Program-made: the position numbers and the translations under genes | Shown here: in pieces, positions 1-11,232 of the stretch | Numbering within the stretch: position 1 is the stretch's first letter | Layout of the letters: every line of letters begins with the position of its first letter | Notes under the pieces: generated by a model | Told to the model about the DNA's origin: nothing | Database searches by the model: none | What the model saw: the letters and a program-made list of their open reading frames with translations, nothing else | Assembly (NCBI GenBank): GCA_020650975.1 | Contig: JAIPMN010002418.1 | Span: forward strand, 1-32,971 | Direction: 5' to 3' | Source of the DNA: Apostichopus californicus | Taxonomy: Eukaryota; Echinodermata; Holothuroidea; Aspidochirotida; Stichopodidae | DNA length: 32,971 bases

Positions 1-191
1 CGCGATGATTGGTCACCGAAAAATATCGCTCGCGACACTCGGCGACAAGCGACAAAAAGTTGAAATTATTTCAACTCGAAAAAATCGCGTCGCGTCGTAT
101 CGCGTCGCGCGCCGGTGTGAAAGGGCCTAACTAATCTGATTGTTTTCAACTTTTTTATCGCGTTGTATCGCGCGCCGGTGTGAAAGCGCCT
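1..191. mobile_element. Stacked ends of a MITE-like DNA transposon
   Basis: A CG-rich terminal motif occurs twice in the same orientation, ending at 127 and at 190. Both copies contain cgcgccggtgtgaaag followed by ggcct or cgcctt, then taa. Read from the outside, the end is GGCGCTTTCACACCGG next to TAA/TTA. That resembles PIF/Harbinger-type MITE termini, which duplicate a three-base TWA target. Repeated tcgcgtcg words precede each copy. The window opens inside the element, so the left end is not visible. The superfamily assignment is from memory of terminal motifs and is tentative. Confidence 0.5.
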
Positions 192-1286
192 TAAACGGTT
201 AACGACCACCACAAATGGGCACCTCTGTTATTTGTTTGGCTAATTAGATGTTCTAACTTGATGTTAATTAATCATGAAATGCGCTAGGATTTATTCACAG
301 TGCTGTCGTTACATGAAGCCTCTTTCCGACCTCCTCAAAAGATGAGATTTTATAATCAAGATTGGCCTCTTAAGGATCCCATACACAACACCATGATGAT
401 AGCAGAGGCACTTTTAGTGTAAACATAATAAAATGCAGATGTGACAAGAGAAATGCAAAAGTCAGTTCAATTTTTACACCAAGATGGGAATTGAAGAATA
501 TGGTTGTTAAACCTTCCAGACAAAGGCAAATAAATATTCTTATCATAAAATATTTTATGCCGCGTCACTGATGTAGTCAAAGAATCACATGCAATGACGA
601 GATGGTGTGTCACCATGGTGTTCACTGTCATTGCCCTCACCATCCCGACAAATGCTCACGTCACTAGCTAGAGTGTCCTTGTCACGGTTTCCCCTGGGAT
701 TTCTCAGTTTACAGCCAAATTTTCAATGTCAGATGATGGCCTGGGTTAAAAAAGTTGGATTGCAATCATCGCACTCTTGATTCCTTCTCTGAAACAGTGA
801 GGCGGCAATGTTGGCAATATTTCTGCGAGGCAGTCGCCCCCCCCAAAAAAAGAAAAAAAAGTGGCGACCACCTCACAAAATGAATACCAGGGGAACCCCT
901 GCTTGTTGTTGATGAGGAAGGAGGGAGTACAGTATATTTGGACACCAAGAGCGTTGGTGTGGTGATGATAACAACTACTCCCATAATTTAGTTTAACACA
1001 GAAACAGAACCAAAAAAGGAAGAAGTGTGACACCAAGCAATAATGCTCATGACATTACTGTAACGAGAGAGATCAAATTGTTACATTTAAGGCTAAACGT
1101 GAGATATTGCAAGTTTTGTCCTGAAAGGCATCTCCCAACTTGAGTTGCAAGAAAAATTTGGTGAAAGCAAAAAAAATTTAAAAAATAAATAAAAATGAAG
1201 CAAACAGATCCAATGTACAGTTATGTTCCCTTGCATGCAGTAGTAGTAGCAGCAGCCGAAGACCAGCAGAGAAGGGAATAACTCAC
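192..1286. other. Downstream intron or 3' region of gene A, no exon found
   Basis: No convincing splice-bounded glycine-rich exon or stop-bearing terminal exon continuing gene A was found on the minus strand here. The stretch contains an eight-base C run at 837-844 beside an A-rich tract, and short open frames without coding character. Gene A's last exon therefore probably lies left of position 1, or is short and unrecognisable here. Confidence 0.4.
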
Positions 1287-1316
1287 CCATTGGTGTCTGC
1301 TGCCCCCATACTCCAC
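1287..1316 (-). CDS. Gene A exon 9 (mini-exon)
   Basis: The 30-nt exon encodes SGVWGQQTPM plus one base, between acceptor gttgtag and donor gtgagt. It looks like a tandem duplicate of exon 8. It is the last gene A exon I can place. Confidence 0.68.
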
Positions 1317-4300
1317 CTACAACAACCATGAAGACATGTTAAATTGACTTTGTACATTGACACAGAGATGAATCCCTACCAATAGTGTATACTGACTACA
1401 TGCATGGACTAAAAAAGTAAAAACCATTTGTATAGTTTAGTGTGCAGGAGTTAACAACTGTAAGTCTCCTATATTAACGTAACCTGTATGTTACATGTTA
1501 AAGACTATTGTCTTTAACATATCTTGCAATGACCCATTGGAATCACCATAGCAACTACAGTTATCAACCCAGTTACGGAAAAACCCACAGTGAACGATGT
1601 AGGATAAGACATTTGTCTTCTTGCTGATAAAATGTGAACTTACTCATCGCCTGCTGTTGACCACCCCAAGCTCCAGCTGAAAAAGATGGAAGCAAGGCAC
1701 ATATACTGTGAACATTTCTAACAAACGGGAAAAGGCAAGTAGGGCTTGGAAAGAAGTCAAACTAGTTTCCTCATTACTTCCAGTTTATGCTTTAGCTGAT
1801 AACTTCCTTCAAACTTCTTTGCCAAACCATCACCCCCCCCCCATCCCCCGGCATTTTGTTGTTGTTTTCGTAACGTGTTAGCAATGTGTGACCATACTTG
1901 TTCAAACCAATACACCATCACAAACCCGGGATAACTCTACCAGCTACTTTCAGAATGTCTGTTTGGGCCAGTTTGATTACTGGCAGTGTCTTCATTCACC
2001 TGAAATGCAATTTTCCAGATGGATGAAAACACAATCTTCACATGTATCCTAATAGTGACCTAATTAAAACAGGACTCTTGGTTTGACTTCCAGTGACGAG
2101 ACGTTTCTTCATATTGTATTGTACTGTATTGTGATCTCTCACCTGAACTTTCACAACTTGTGGTTATTTTACTCACTTTCTGTCCACAAACTGAAGTAAA
2201 GAATTTGTCCGTATCTGTTATTCTAATCTTTGTGTGTGTTTCTTGGTGTGAATCTTCCTGCAGCAGAAGATTCCTGAATCTCAATATCTGTTACAGCAAG
2301 CATTGATCTTCCTACTACAATGAGCAGCCACTCACTCATTGAGAAATCTCCTCCTCCTCCTCACCCAGGTGTTCCTTACCGTTGTTATATTGGTATCCAT
2401 CTCCCTGTCCTCCCTGAGCCTGCCAGTTACCACCTCCTTGGCCAGCAAAACCACCTCCTTGTCCTCCACCTCCTCCATAGCCAAATCCATTGCCTCTTCC
2501 TCCATCGGGGCCCTGGAACCTGTACCGATGTTCAGCTGCCTTACACTCAACCTATACAAACCAAGTTCAAAACAGGAGGTCATGTTAGTCTAATAGTCTA
2601 GTCTTTATCTATTTTACTGATAGAGAGATGGCTAATAATTTAAAGTGACATTAGCTTTAAACACCCTAACTACATTAATGAATAATCACTCCTCATTGAA
2701 ATAGTTCTCATCTGACAAATCCCTCCATGAATAGGTTTTTTTGTTGTTGCAAGTATTACATGGAAAAACAAACCCTTTTCCTTTTTCTAATTGCATTTTG
2801 GAAGTGAAGGGTTAACCTTGATTGGACTTTTTTTAGTTTGATACTGATCTATTAATGTTTCCAAACTCAGATCAGAATCTATGGAGTATCACCCTTCTCA
2901 CTGGTAAGACCTTCTTCTCTCCTTACCACTATATCAACTAATTTATTAAACGACAATATTATGAAATTGTCGAAGAGGTACATCAGAAATGAGGAGGTGG
3001 CTATTCATTGCCATCATTTAAACTTAAACTAATCAGGAATTACATACTGTAGATTGATTAACCAATGTTGATGCGTTAATATATATACCAATCTACAATA
3101 GTAGTTTGTTTCGCTTAGTTATTATTGTGAAGGCAGCACACATAGCATAATAAATAGGCAGTGCATGTATGAACAGGCAGCGTTGTTGCCATTGACTTTC
3201 TAGAGACTACTATCATGTACAGTAATATCCATCATAGGCAACTGTATGAGGATCATTATTCACACAATAACAAATTTACATTTCCTGGGCAAAAAAAACC
3301 CCAACTAGATTATCCAAACTCGATACAAACTACATAATTATTTCCAGGAGGGTTATCATTGTTTGTATGTTTGTTTTATCATGGGAGGCATATTTGATAC
3401 ACTATGTGCGCTCTTCACATAACTAGGACACATATGATTAGAGAAATATCTCTAACTTCAGTACATTTCCCGTACATTCTTAAATAAGTCTAAGCTCCCT
3501 GTAATTTCCTCCAGCCTTATTATTGTGACTGGCGGAGAGTACCAGACTGTACTCACAATGTATGTTACTCTAACTGATATCAATGGTTTATCTCTATCTT
3601 TAGACTAACTTAAATTATATTCTAAGAAATTATTACTTGTGTACCTTAAATGTAATCATCAGTTTGTTTTGCAGAGATATTCCCCGAGGCTGCTCCATGT
3701 TAGTGTCTCCCTCCCCCAACCCCCCCCCCCCAACCGATAGTCAACAATGTGTCATTGAAGAAGACTCAGGCAAAGTAGTTGATATCAAAAGCTAGCGATG
3801 GAATCCATCTATTTAATACAACTTATTCACTAATTACCAAATCAACTGAAATATACCAAAGATTAAAGATATAGATTTATACGTGTATATATATGGAAGG
3901 TAGTCGACTCATTATCTTAAAATGGAAGTTATATCAAATAATATTACTTTATAAAAACCAACATTCCAACTTCTAACCTACAATATTAAAAGCCTGCACT
4001 TGGCACTTTGAAAAGACTTTTTTTTTCTTCTTTTATAAGTACTGACACTTAATATAATATAAACTTAACAATAGATGTATCTGGTAAATTACAGGCAACA
4101 GTACGACTACAACGAGAAGGGGAAAAGTAAATTAAAAAAAAAGTAATAACCAAAGGTTTCTTGGAGCATTCTGATAGTTTCATGCAAAAACTTAAAAACC
4201 TTTAATGTCTGTGCTTTTACGTTACATATTACAAGCACTTACCATGTCAAATCTACATGCAAATATTAAGACCATTATCACCAAACAAACTTTTAACTGT

Positions 4301-7300
4301 TAACTTAAAAAGTTAAACACTTTTTTTTTTTTTTTATAACGGTAAGAAGCAACATCGTTCTTTGATGGTGGACATAATGAGGTAACTTTTCCTTTACTTG
4401 AATAGTTTTCATGTTTTTTAAAACTTTGTTCTTGCTTTTTATCAATGTTTACATTAAGAAAGGAAAGTAGTAAATAAAAAATAATAAAAAAATAAACCAG
4501 ATTTTGTTTGGTTCTTAGAGAGATATTACATCTGACCTCAGTATGCTCCAAGCCCTTATGAAATGAACAGTACTTTAAACGTATACTTAGTCTTTTAAAC
4601 TTAGTCCATTTACACTTTTGCCATCGCATTGCACAAAGCGTTCATCAATGAGCTTCTGGACAGGTTCGGCCGTGGCGAAGGTGACGAAAGCAAATCCTAA
4701 GCAGGAAGGTATAGTGTCGTTTACTTAATACATCAAATAAAATGGCATCCAAAAAAGACACATCAAGGATGAAAGTCCACCTACACTTTGATTTTCATTA
4801 CATCTCCAGTGCACCCCCTCTTTTTTTCCCCCATTTTTATGTTCCTCTGCCTTCTCCCATCCACAAACAGAAGTTCACTAGAACATCCTTACTCCCAGAA
4901 TTGTCATGAAGAAGATGTTTTAAAAGAAATTTTAAAACCGGTATTTTTCTAACCAGCTATTTTAGTTTTCAACAATTGCATACAGTTCTCTTTTCTGAAC
5001 AACCGCACAGTTCATTTGCTTTCTTTCTTTAAATATATTTTTGTTTTTACTATAATTTTAGCTCCACTTTATCTCGTTCAAATACTGAATGCATTTGAGC
5101 TTTTGTACAATTCAACAGAGCAATACAGACCATTTGACAGTAGTGTGCAGAAATACATTTACAATCGAAAATCTATGCCAAACCAAAATGTGGTGGTTCC
5201 AACCCAGTGACTTTTAATTCATAAGAATTACGAAACTTCATTACCTATGGAAAACAAAACTGAGAAATAGTACTCATTTAAATAATTGTAAATTAAAACA
5301 ACACTTTAAAAGTAAAACACATATCACATGACACTTAAAAAATTGGTTTGTACATAACATGTTGTTTTTTAAAGTCAATTGAGACAACCCAAGTTTCCAC
5401 ACATCATTACTCTACAAACAACCTTCCATTCTCTCATACCATTGTACAAAACATTAAAACAAAATGCTTCCAGATTAAAGTTTTGGTAGATAGCAATCAT
5501 GGAATTATTTACATTTTTCAAAGCAATATTGATGTGATATCCACTTTTATTCATTTTTTTTATCAAACAATAATGAAATGTACCGTTTCTGTGTACTAAA
5601 ACCGTAAACAATTCTGCAAAATCCCTTGTGATATCTGCCAACTTTTGGACACTTTCATGTAAACTTGTTTTAATACTACATGCTGTATTTTCAAAATGAT
5701 CATATAACTATGTGTAATAATTCCTTTAGATAGTGAGGGAAACTAAATAATGCAATAAAAGTACTTTCATATTCATAAGATTTAAATGAGGAAGAAAAAG
5801 TCACAAATTTATGTACAAAACTGGTCCTTACAGTTGGATGTAACTTTTTGTGTTATATTGACCAATCCATGCATATAATATTTAGTCATAAATAAGATAC
5901 TGTACCCTCCAACCTGACTTTAAATATTTAAATGGGGCCATATCCATTTGAATACTCTCAGTATTGGAGACTTCAATCATAATTAACAGAAATAATAATT
6001 CACTTGTAAATTATGGCACTTCCAGGTACCAGAATATAGTAACCTCAACACAAAAATTGCAGATTCAAAATTCAAATAGCACCTTTTGCTTAAAATCTCA
6101 AGCTTTTTAAAAACAAGTTTATGAAGTTTAAAGAAAATTTTTAAAGGTATAGCTTTTAATAGTTTAAAGACAATCTTTCCTACAAAAAGAAATTAAAAAT
6201 TTGTTCATTCTGAACTTAATGATATTTTTATACACTAACATTAATTATTAAACCTTAGACCTAAAAGCACAAAAGGACAACTGCTATTGTCAATGAAGGG
6301 ACAATAAGATCTACAAACAATAATACTGTGTAACACAATGAAACATGTCACTAAATTCCCAGAACAATCTCTATCCATACATGGTAAGTTCAAGTTAGTT
6401 TCAGTACCTAAGACCCAACTCCAACAAAGAAATTTTTTAAAAGTATTTAGTACCATTCTTTTACCAAAACAGACGTGTATGCAGACTGAAACAAAAGGGC
6501 TCCCTCCCTGCTAAGATTTAACAAAAGAAACCCCACAATCCATGTCCTAAGCTACCTCTGTACGTTAAGAAATTTGTTTAAAAGTTCAAGGAATCAAATG
6601 AGATAGTCAATACTAACATAAAGATAAAAATATATAAAAAAACATATTTTAACTTTTATGGACGCTTTGGAATACTCAATGAAACGTTTGAACTTTTAAA
6701 ATTATGATGAAATATTACTGACTCCGTCCTCCAGGAGCAAACAGACTAAACAGTTTCTGTTGTTTGGAGAAGTTGTTTGCCATCTTTAAATTGCATGGAA
6801 GTATAACTTGAATTCTGAGATATGACATTATCAGTGAAACAAACAAAAGAAATATAGTTTACCTTTAATCAGAGCAATATCATACAACAACTCCCTTACC
6901 TCTCAAGTTGCCAGTATTTCTGTCCTTCATTATTTTCACATGCTGGACCTGGTAGGGTTAAAACAGAGTTCACACCATCACCATGTGTAATGCATACTAA
7001 TCCACTAGATTGGTAAACCATCACTACTGACACAAACAACTCTTGTGCATGCTACAAATTGCTTAACGGTTGCAACAAAAGTTTTGAAAACTTTGAGTGG
7101 CCAATATCTGACTTTCTAGCATATTTAGGGCAAGTACTGATGACCTTTGACATTAAGACTACTCACATTGAGTAGGCAGTCCTTAAATTAACAGTGATAA
7201 GTTTGTAAACACTTTCATGTATTTGGTGCCAAAGATGGAAAATTTACCAAAACTACTGGATGTTGCTCAAAATGAGATAACAAACTAAGACATGTTCCTA

Positions 7301-9458
7301 GACTTCTGCCAAAACAGAAAATTTGAGAATATCTGAGGATTCAATAGTCTTCTGAAAGTTAGTCACACAAATTTATTGTTTATAAGCATGGCCCAGGTTT
7401 AACAATAGGTAAACTGAAACTAACAAGTTTAACCTTCCCAGTATGTGATATAAAACTTAATAAATCCAACAACCCTTTATTTTATAGGATGCTAATATCA
7501 GCAGTTTTGAATATTTATTTAAAAAAACAAATGAATACCAAAAGAACTGCCATAAAGATACTTAATATTTATCATTGTGTTAATCTATTCAAGCTTTCCA
7601 CATCATAGGATCAGGATGTGTATGGTGAGTCAACAAACTCATCCAATAGATGTGTGAGACATGATAAGCCTTAAGTCACTTGCTTCAAATTGCAGCTTTT
7701 AAGTCATGCTCAAAAGTAAAATAAACCTTGTCCCAGATCGCTAATGAATGGCTATGTGAATGCACTGTTATACTTCACTACACTACAACTCTACAACTCA
7801 ACTGTTTATTCAATTGATGTCAGTCATATCAACAACAAATGTTCACAGATAAATTTGTACGAGGAAATCAGGAATGGTAGATGAAATGTTACTCACTTCT
7901 CCATAGGCACTGAAACTGTTCTTCAGTGTGTCCTCACTACATGTCTGTGGCAAACCTCCTACAAAGATCTTATTTGGAGAATCGGGCTGACCTGCCCCAT
8001 CCTGCTTCTGCTGGGAATCCCTCTGACGACATGCTTTTACATCCAGCTACAATAAAAACAGAATATCATCAATTGGATAAAAAAAAATATTAAAAAAATA
8101 TATACATTATTTTACATTAATTTTGGAATTTAGTGTGTGATATCGATAAAACTATCTGGTTTATTCTGTGAGAATCCATACAACTTGATGGTATCTTTCT
8201 ATGACAAACTTGCTGCATTGTACAAAACATATGAGAGGTACACAATGAAGCCATTGTCCACCTGCTTCATGATAGATAAGATACCTGAAGCATGATCTTT
8301 AAAAATTGCCCTAGAAACAATATAATGAGGCACCATATTAAAATAAAGCAAATGATGTAAAAAGATGCAAAAGTCATTGAACACTCACCGTTTTACCATT
8401 AAGAACAAGAGGTTCTGGATCGTTGAGTAGTTCGTCAGCACTTGCTGGATCCCTGAATTTGACAAATCCAAAGCCTCTGTTACGTTCCGGTATGGTAGCA
8501 TCTTTCATGAGAACAATATCATCGATTTGTCCTTTGTTTTCAAACAAACTGCGGAATTCCTCTGGGTGAACAAAAAGAGTGAAGTCCTGATTTTAGAGTC
8601 TCAAAACGTAACAAAAGATGCCAACTTTACATCCAACCACCCCAATCATCTGTAATCACTGTGAGAACCATAGTATGACTAACTTGATCTACAATATAGG
8701 TCTACATTGGCTAAATAAATGTCAATTACATTATCAAAACACCTGAAATTAACAACTGTACAAGGAAGTAGCTTTACCTGGCCTTGTATGTTTATCAACA
8801 CCTCCAATAAACAGTTTTCTGAAATACAAAAAAGAAAAGAAGATTCATTGAATAAATTAATATTGAAATTATTAAAATTATATTGAAGTATAATATTTAA
8901 TCAAAGTTGGTCGAATTAACGAGCAAGGTTGGGCGAAATGACCATGCTGGTTGGGCAAAATGACCAACAAGGTTGGGCGAAATGGTAAGCTTGGTCGAAA
9001 TGGCAGTTGGGCGAAATGGTTGTTGGGCGAAGTGACCAGCTTCCCATGTGGTCCCTTAAGTGTCGTAAGAATAACTACTGATTATTATTATTATTGAGCC
9101 TAAACATAATTTGAGGAAAATAAAACATAAAGTATCCGACTCGTGAAGATTTGGACTTGCTAGCAGATTCTAAATCCGATTAATGGTCAAATATAACTTA
9201 GTTACAGGAATAGGCCTAGCCTAAGCGATACTGTGTGGTACACAATGGCTTACACTACTACAAAGAATGGCCTAGATTTTATTGCCTAACGTTCATAAAG
9301 TGTACCTTAGTCAAAAGCCTAACCAAGAAAACAAAACGAGGAAGAGTCGATTAAAATTGCAATTATCAAGGGCATAAGCCATACTAAATTTGGCGAACAC
9401 ACTCATAAGAGCATGCTCCAGGGATATTTGGAACGTACCCGAGTTCTTCATCACCCAT
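1287..9458 (-). CDS. Two-RRM glycine-rich hnRNP, DAZAP1/Hrb27C-like (gene A, spliced, 3' partial)
   Basis: Coding exons in reading order are 9458-9439, 8818-8778, 8561-8389, 8046-7897, 6948-6900, 4696-4614, 2551-2380, 1676-1644 and 1316-1287, joining in one frame with GT..AG introns (250 residues seen). RRM1 covers about residues 8-80, with RNP2 KLFIGGV and RNP1 RGFGFVKF (49-56). RRM2 covers about 104-178, with KIFVGGL and RGFAFVTF. A Gly/Gln/Asn-rich tail follows. Proteins of this family bind RNA and act in splicing, mRNA localisation, stability or translation. The start is MGDEELG, matching MSEEELG of the divergent neighbour gene B. The linker lacks the CTPRG motif typical of DAZAP1-like proteins, so orthology is unsure. 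No stop codon is visible; the gene runs past the left edge or ends in an unrecognised exon. Confidence 0.85.
1644..1676 (-). CDS. Gene A exon 8 (mini-exon)
   Basis: The 33-nt exon encodes AGAWGGQQQAM, between acceptor tttttcag and donor gtaagt. It resembles the following exon and gene B exon 8 (GWGGGPQQQM). Phase is 1 at both ends. Confidence 0.7.
   Translation of the reverse strand: MELGVVNSRR
2380..2551 (-). CDS. Gene A exon 7 (RRM2 tail, start of Gly-rich region)
   Basis: The 172-nt exon starts VECKAAEHRY, aligning with VECKPARKAQ of gene B, and then becomes Gly/Gln-rich (for example GYGGGGGQGGGF). It ends in YQYNN plus one base before donor gtaagg. Confidence 0.85.
2552..4613 (-). other. 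Gene A intron 6
   Basis: About 2 kb without coding signal. It contains a 12-base C run at 3720-3731, poly-T tracts near 4019 and 4320, and AT-rich sequence. No exon or known element was recognised. Confidence 0.55.
4614..4696 (-). CDS. Gene A exon 6 (RRM2 end)
   Basis: The 83-nt exon completes RNP1 of RRM2 (GFAFVTF) and ends CDGKS. The donor after the agt codon is gtaaat, a weak match to consensus at the same place as in gene B. Read-through meets an in-frame stop after nine more codons. Confidence 0.85.
4697..6899 (-). other. Gene A intron 5
   Basis: The longest gene A intron, about 2.2 kb and very AT-rich. Short open frames (for example around 5016-5210, 5348-5641 and 6241-6456) are biased toward hydrophobic or Asn/Ile-rich residues expected of AT-rich noncoding DNA. 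I see no conserved exon. Confidence 0.55.
6900..6948 (-). CDS. Gene A exon 5 (RRM2 middle)
   Basis: The 49-nt exon, between acceptor ctaccag and donor gtaagg, encodes VQHVKIMKDRNTGNLR. Its length and phase are the same as gene B exon 5. Confidence 0.88.
6949..7896 (-). other. Gene A intron 4
   Basis: About 950 bases of unremarkable AT-rich intron between the two halves of RRM2. Gene B has an intron at the identical codon position. The intron 3 stretch (8047-8388) and intron 7 stretch (1677-2379) are likewise without recognised content, apart from a ten-base C run at 1833-1842. Confidence 0.5.
7897..8046 (-). CDS. Gene A exon 4 (linker and RRM2 start)
   Basis: The 150-nt, phase-0 exon begins LDVKACRQRD and includes RNP2 of RRM2 (NKIFVGGLPQ). 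Its donor is gaa|gtgagt. The inter-RRM linker is Gln/Asp-rich and five codons shorter than in gene B. Confidence 0.9.
8389..8561 (-). CDS. Gene A exon 3 (body of RRM1)
   Basis: The 173-nt exon, between acceptor cacccag and donor gtgagt, carries most of RRM1, including VLMKD and RNP1 RGFGFVKF. It is two codons longer than its gene B counterpart: one extra residue before RNP1 and one near the end of RRM1. Confidence 0.9.
8778..8818 (-). CDS. Gene A exon 2 (RRM1 start, RNP2)
   Basis: The 41-nt exon, after acceptor atttcag and before donor gtaaag, encodes KLFIGGVDKHTRP. This contains the RNP2 strand of RRM1. It is identical in length and phase to gene B exon 2. Confidence 0.85.
8906..9048. repeat. 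Degenerate tandem repeat in gene A intron 1
   Basis: Six or seven imperfect copies of a 14-25 base unit built on ggttgggcgaaatgacca follow one another. Copies vary between gggcgaaatg, gggcaaaatg and ggtcgaaatg. The array lies 390-550 bases downstream of the gene A start codon. Confidence 0.75.
9439..9458 (-). CDS. Gene A exon 1 (start codon)
   Basis: The 20-nt coding part is ATG plus six codons, reading MGDEEL and two bases of a glycine codon, then the donor gtacgt. It has the same length and phase as gene B exon 1. The ATG context is caacaATGG. The 5' UTR lies upstream, above 9458, with its boundary unknown. Confidence 0.8.
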
Positions 9459-9710
9459 TGTTGCAATTTATTTGTATAATGCTGGTAAATGTTCTTGAAC
9501 CACACGGCTGTAAAATGGTTGAGGCTTTGAATGCGTCCGACGCATGTGAGTGACGTCAGAAAAGCTGAATAATTTATTGAGCGCCGTTTGTTGTAATAAA
9601 CGTTTCACGCGGTACCGCGATAGAGCAGGATATAAGAACTTCCTGCTTTATGGTACCCTCCTTAGTACCGTTCGACATAATATGAGAACTGTATCTCTAG
9701 TCAAAAAAGT
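9459..9710 (-). promoter_or_regulatory. Probable gene A promoter/5' UTR region with CRE palindrome
   Basis: This is the sequence directly upstream of the gene A start. It contains a perfect eight-base cAMP-response-type palindrome, TGACGTCA, at 9551-9558, 93 bases before the ATG, and CG-rich words around 9600-9625. CREB/ATF-family proteins bind this palindrome in animals. The site is seen; its use is inferred from position. No transcription start can be fixed. Confidence 0.4.
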
Positions 9711-9765
9711 CTAGGCAGGGCTGAAGTCGAGTCCTGAAAGTGAGGATCCGAGCCCGAGTTAGACA

Positions 9766-10080
9766 ATGCGATTCTGCAACATAGACTGTCCCATTATAGG
9801 TACTGCGCTTCATCAATTATTATTCATTTGCTCTCGAAAACCAAATGTTGAGTACTACTGGATTCTGATTCTTGGTCCCCTCTTAATTATTTGTATCAAT
9901 GAAATCAATATTGTATCTACACAATATACTCTTGTTTTGTTTGCCGACGACAGAAACATATTTTCTTCAAACAGTAACATATCGTCTCTTGAAATGTCCC
10001 TGTTGTAAACTAGTTCAATATTTCAGCTGGTTTGCTACCAATATGCACTGGGAATTGAGTTTGTGATACTTAAGTGTAAT
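9766..10080 (+). pseudogene. Decayed non-LTR reverse transcriptase fragment
   Basis: The open frame 9766-10008 contains ILGPLLIICINEIN followed by LVLFADDRNIFSSN. These match the RT block ending in LGPLLF-type sequence and the catalytic F/Y-A-D-D box (FADD at 9940-9951). After a stop and frame change, LVQYFSWFATNMHWEL continues a typical downstream RT block (10010-10065). The piece is far shorter than an RT domain and has stops and frameshifts, so it is a dead 5'- and 3'-truncated LINE relic, CR1/Jockey-like at best guess. It sits between the two divergent start codons. Confidence 0.72.
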
Positions 10081-11212
10081 CCTCAGTCCTCACCTCCTTT
10101 GAACCTTTCGATCTCATCTCTATCGACGATTTGTGCAAATTGGTACTAAAATCGATGTCCAACTCACATATACACATTGAGGCAAAAACTGGGTGGGCTT
10201 GTGTGACTAAGTGTATTATCATTGGGTGGCATAATAACATGGGTAGACTTAACCTTCAAAACAAGTAGGATATCACAGACTATTTACAGTGCATTAATTA
10301 ATGTAAAAAGCCAAAGGTCACATGATCAATGGAGGTAAAAGGTAGAGGATATTCCGGTTGCTAAACAAGGTTAAGGTAGCTAAGGTTGATTGCTCAGCAA
10401 GATTGCTAAAAATTTAAATTTAGTACAAAGATGTTACTGGTCTTTTGGCTGTTATGCACATGCCAAATGGCAAAATAGCTAATAGTGTTATACCCATAGG
10501 GATGTTTTGATTGTTTGAATGCATTGTTTGAATGAATGTTTAGAGCTAATTTAAAGAAAATATCAAAGGTCATGGCATCAGCAAAATTCAAGGCTGGTGT
10601 ACTTCAAACTTGGTGAGTCAAAGTGATGACATCAAATTGGTGTTAAGCCAAACTGAGATCTGCAACACCATCGGTTGCCTACTTGTTTGTTTCTTTTCTT
10701 TCCACCTGTTACGTCATGTTTCTTTTCTTCATTTGTTCTTCTAGGAGTGCACTCACGTCAAGCCCACCATGGTTTTCATCATAATTACTCTTCATAAACT
10801 ACATCTTCATCACCATCATACACTTTTAAACTTGAACTAACATCGTCAGGATCATATAGTTAACGTCTCGATGTAAGAGGACGGATTGAGAGTGGATTAT
10901 AAAGTTGTTTCATTGTCGTTCCAATGGTCTTCTATCTTGGGTGACTTTCCTCGACAGTATCATTGTTTTATAAGATCGCACGTCATTGACATTTTGGCGT
11001 ACCATACTTTTTAGCTTCGCTCGATATAATAGCGTTACCAAATGCTCCATACAGCGCGAGGCCGCGCCGGTACACATGTGTACGTGTACGTGATTAAGTA
11101 CGTAGATGCTTACGGCATATAGAGAGGTCCAAGCACACGCGTTTCTTTGTCAACCCAACCTTTTGACGTTGAGCTTAACTTCTACAGATAAATACCCCAC
11201 ATTTCATTTACC
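10081..11212. promoter_or_regulatory. Intergenic region and probable gene B promoter/5' UTR
   Basis: The first 900 bases show no gene. From about 11040 to 11160 the sequence becomes CG-rich, with gcgcgaggccgcgccggtac and repeated acgtgtacgtg words, directly before the gene B start at 11213. That is where a CpG-type promoter would be expected. A possible acceptor (ctacag at 11182-11187) could mark a 5' UTR splice, but no matching donor was identified. Confidence 0.35.
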
Positions 11213-11232
11213 ATGAGTGAAGAAGAACTTGG
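11213..11232 (+). CDS. Gene B exon 1 (start codon)
   Basis: It reads MSEEEL plus two bases of a glycine codon, with context ttaccATGA and donor gtaagc. It is chosen because it matches gene A exon 1 in length (20 nt), phase and sequence. Confidence 0.85.

Noticed and set aside
746..1036. Minus-strand frame of 96 codons
   Set aside because: Phe/Cys-rich translation of a pyrimidine-rich noncoding stretch; no splice sites or family match, and it does not continue gene A's frame.
2320..2601. Plus-strand frames opposite gene A exon 7
   Set aside because: They are antisense shadows of the Gly-rich coding exon, which explains their Pro/Ser/Leu richness.
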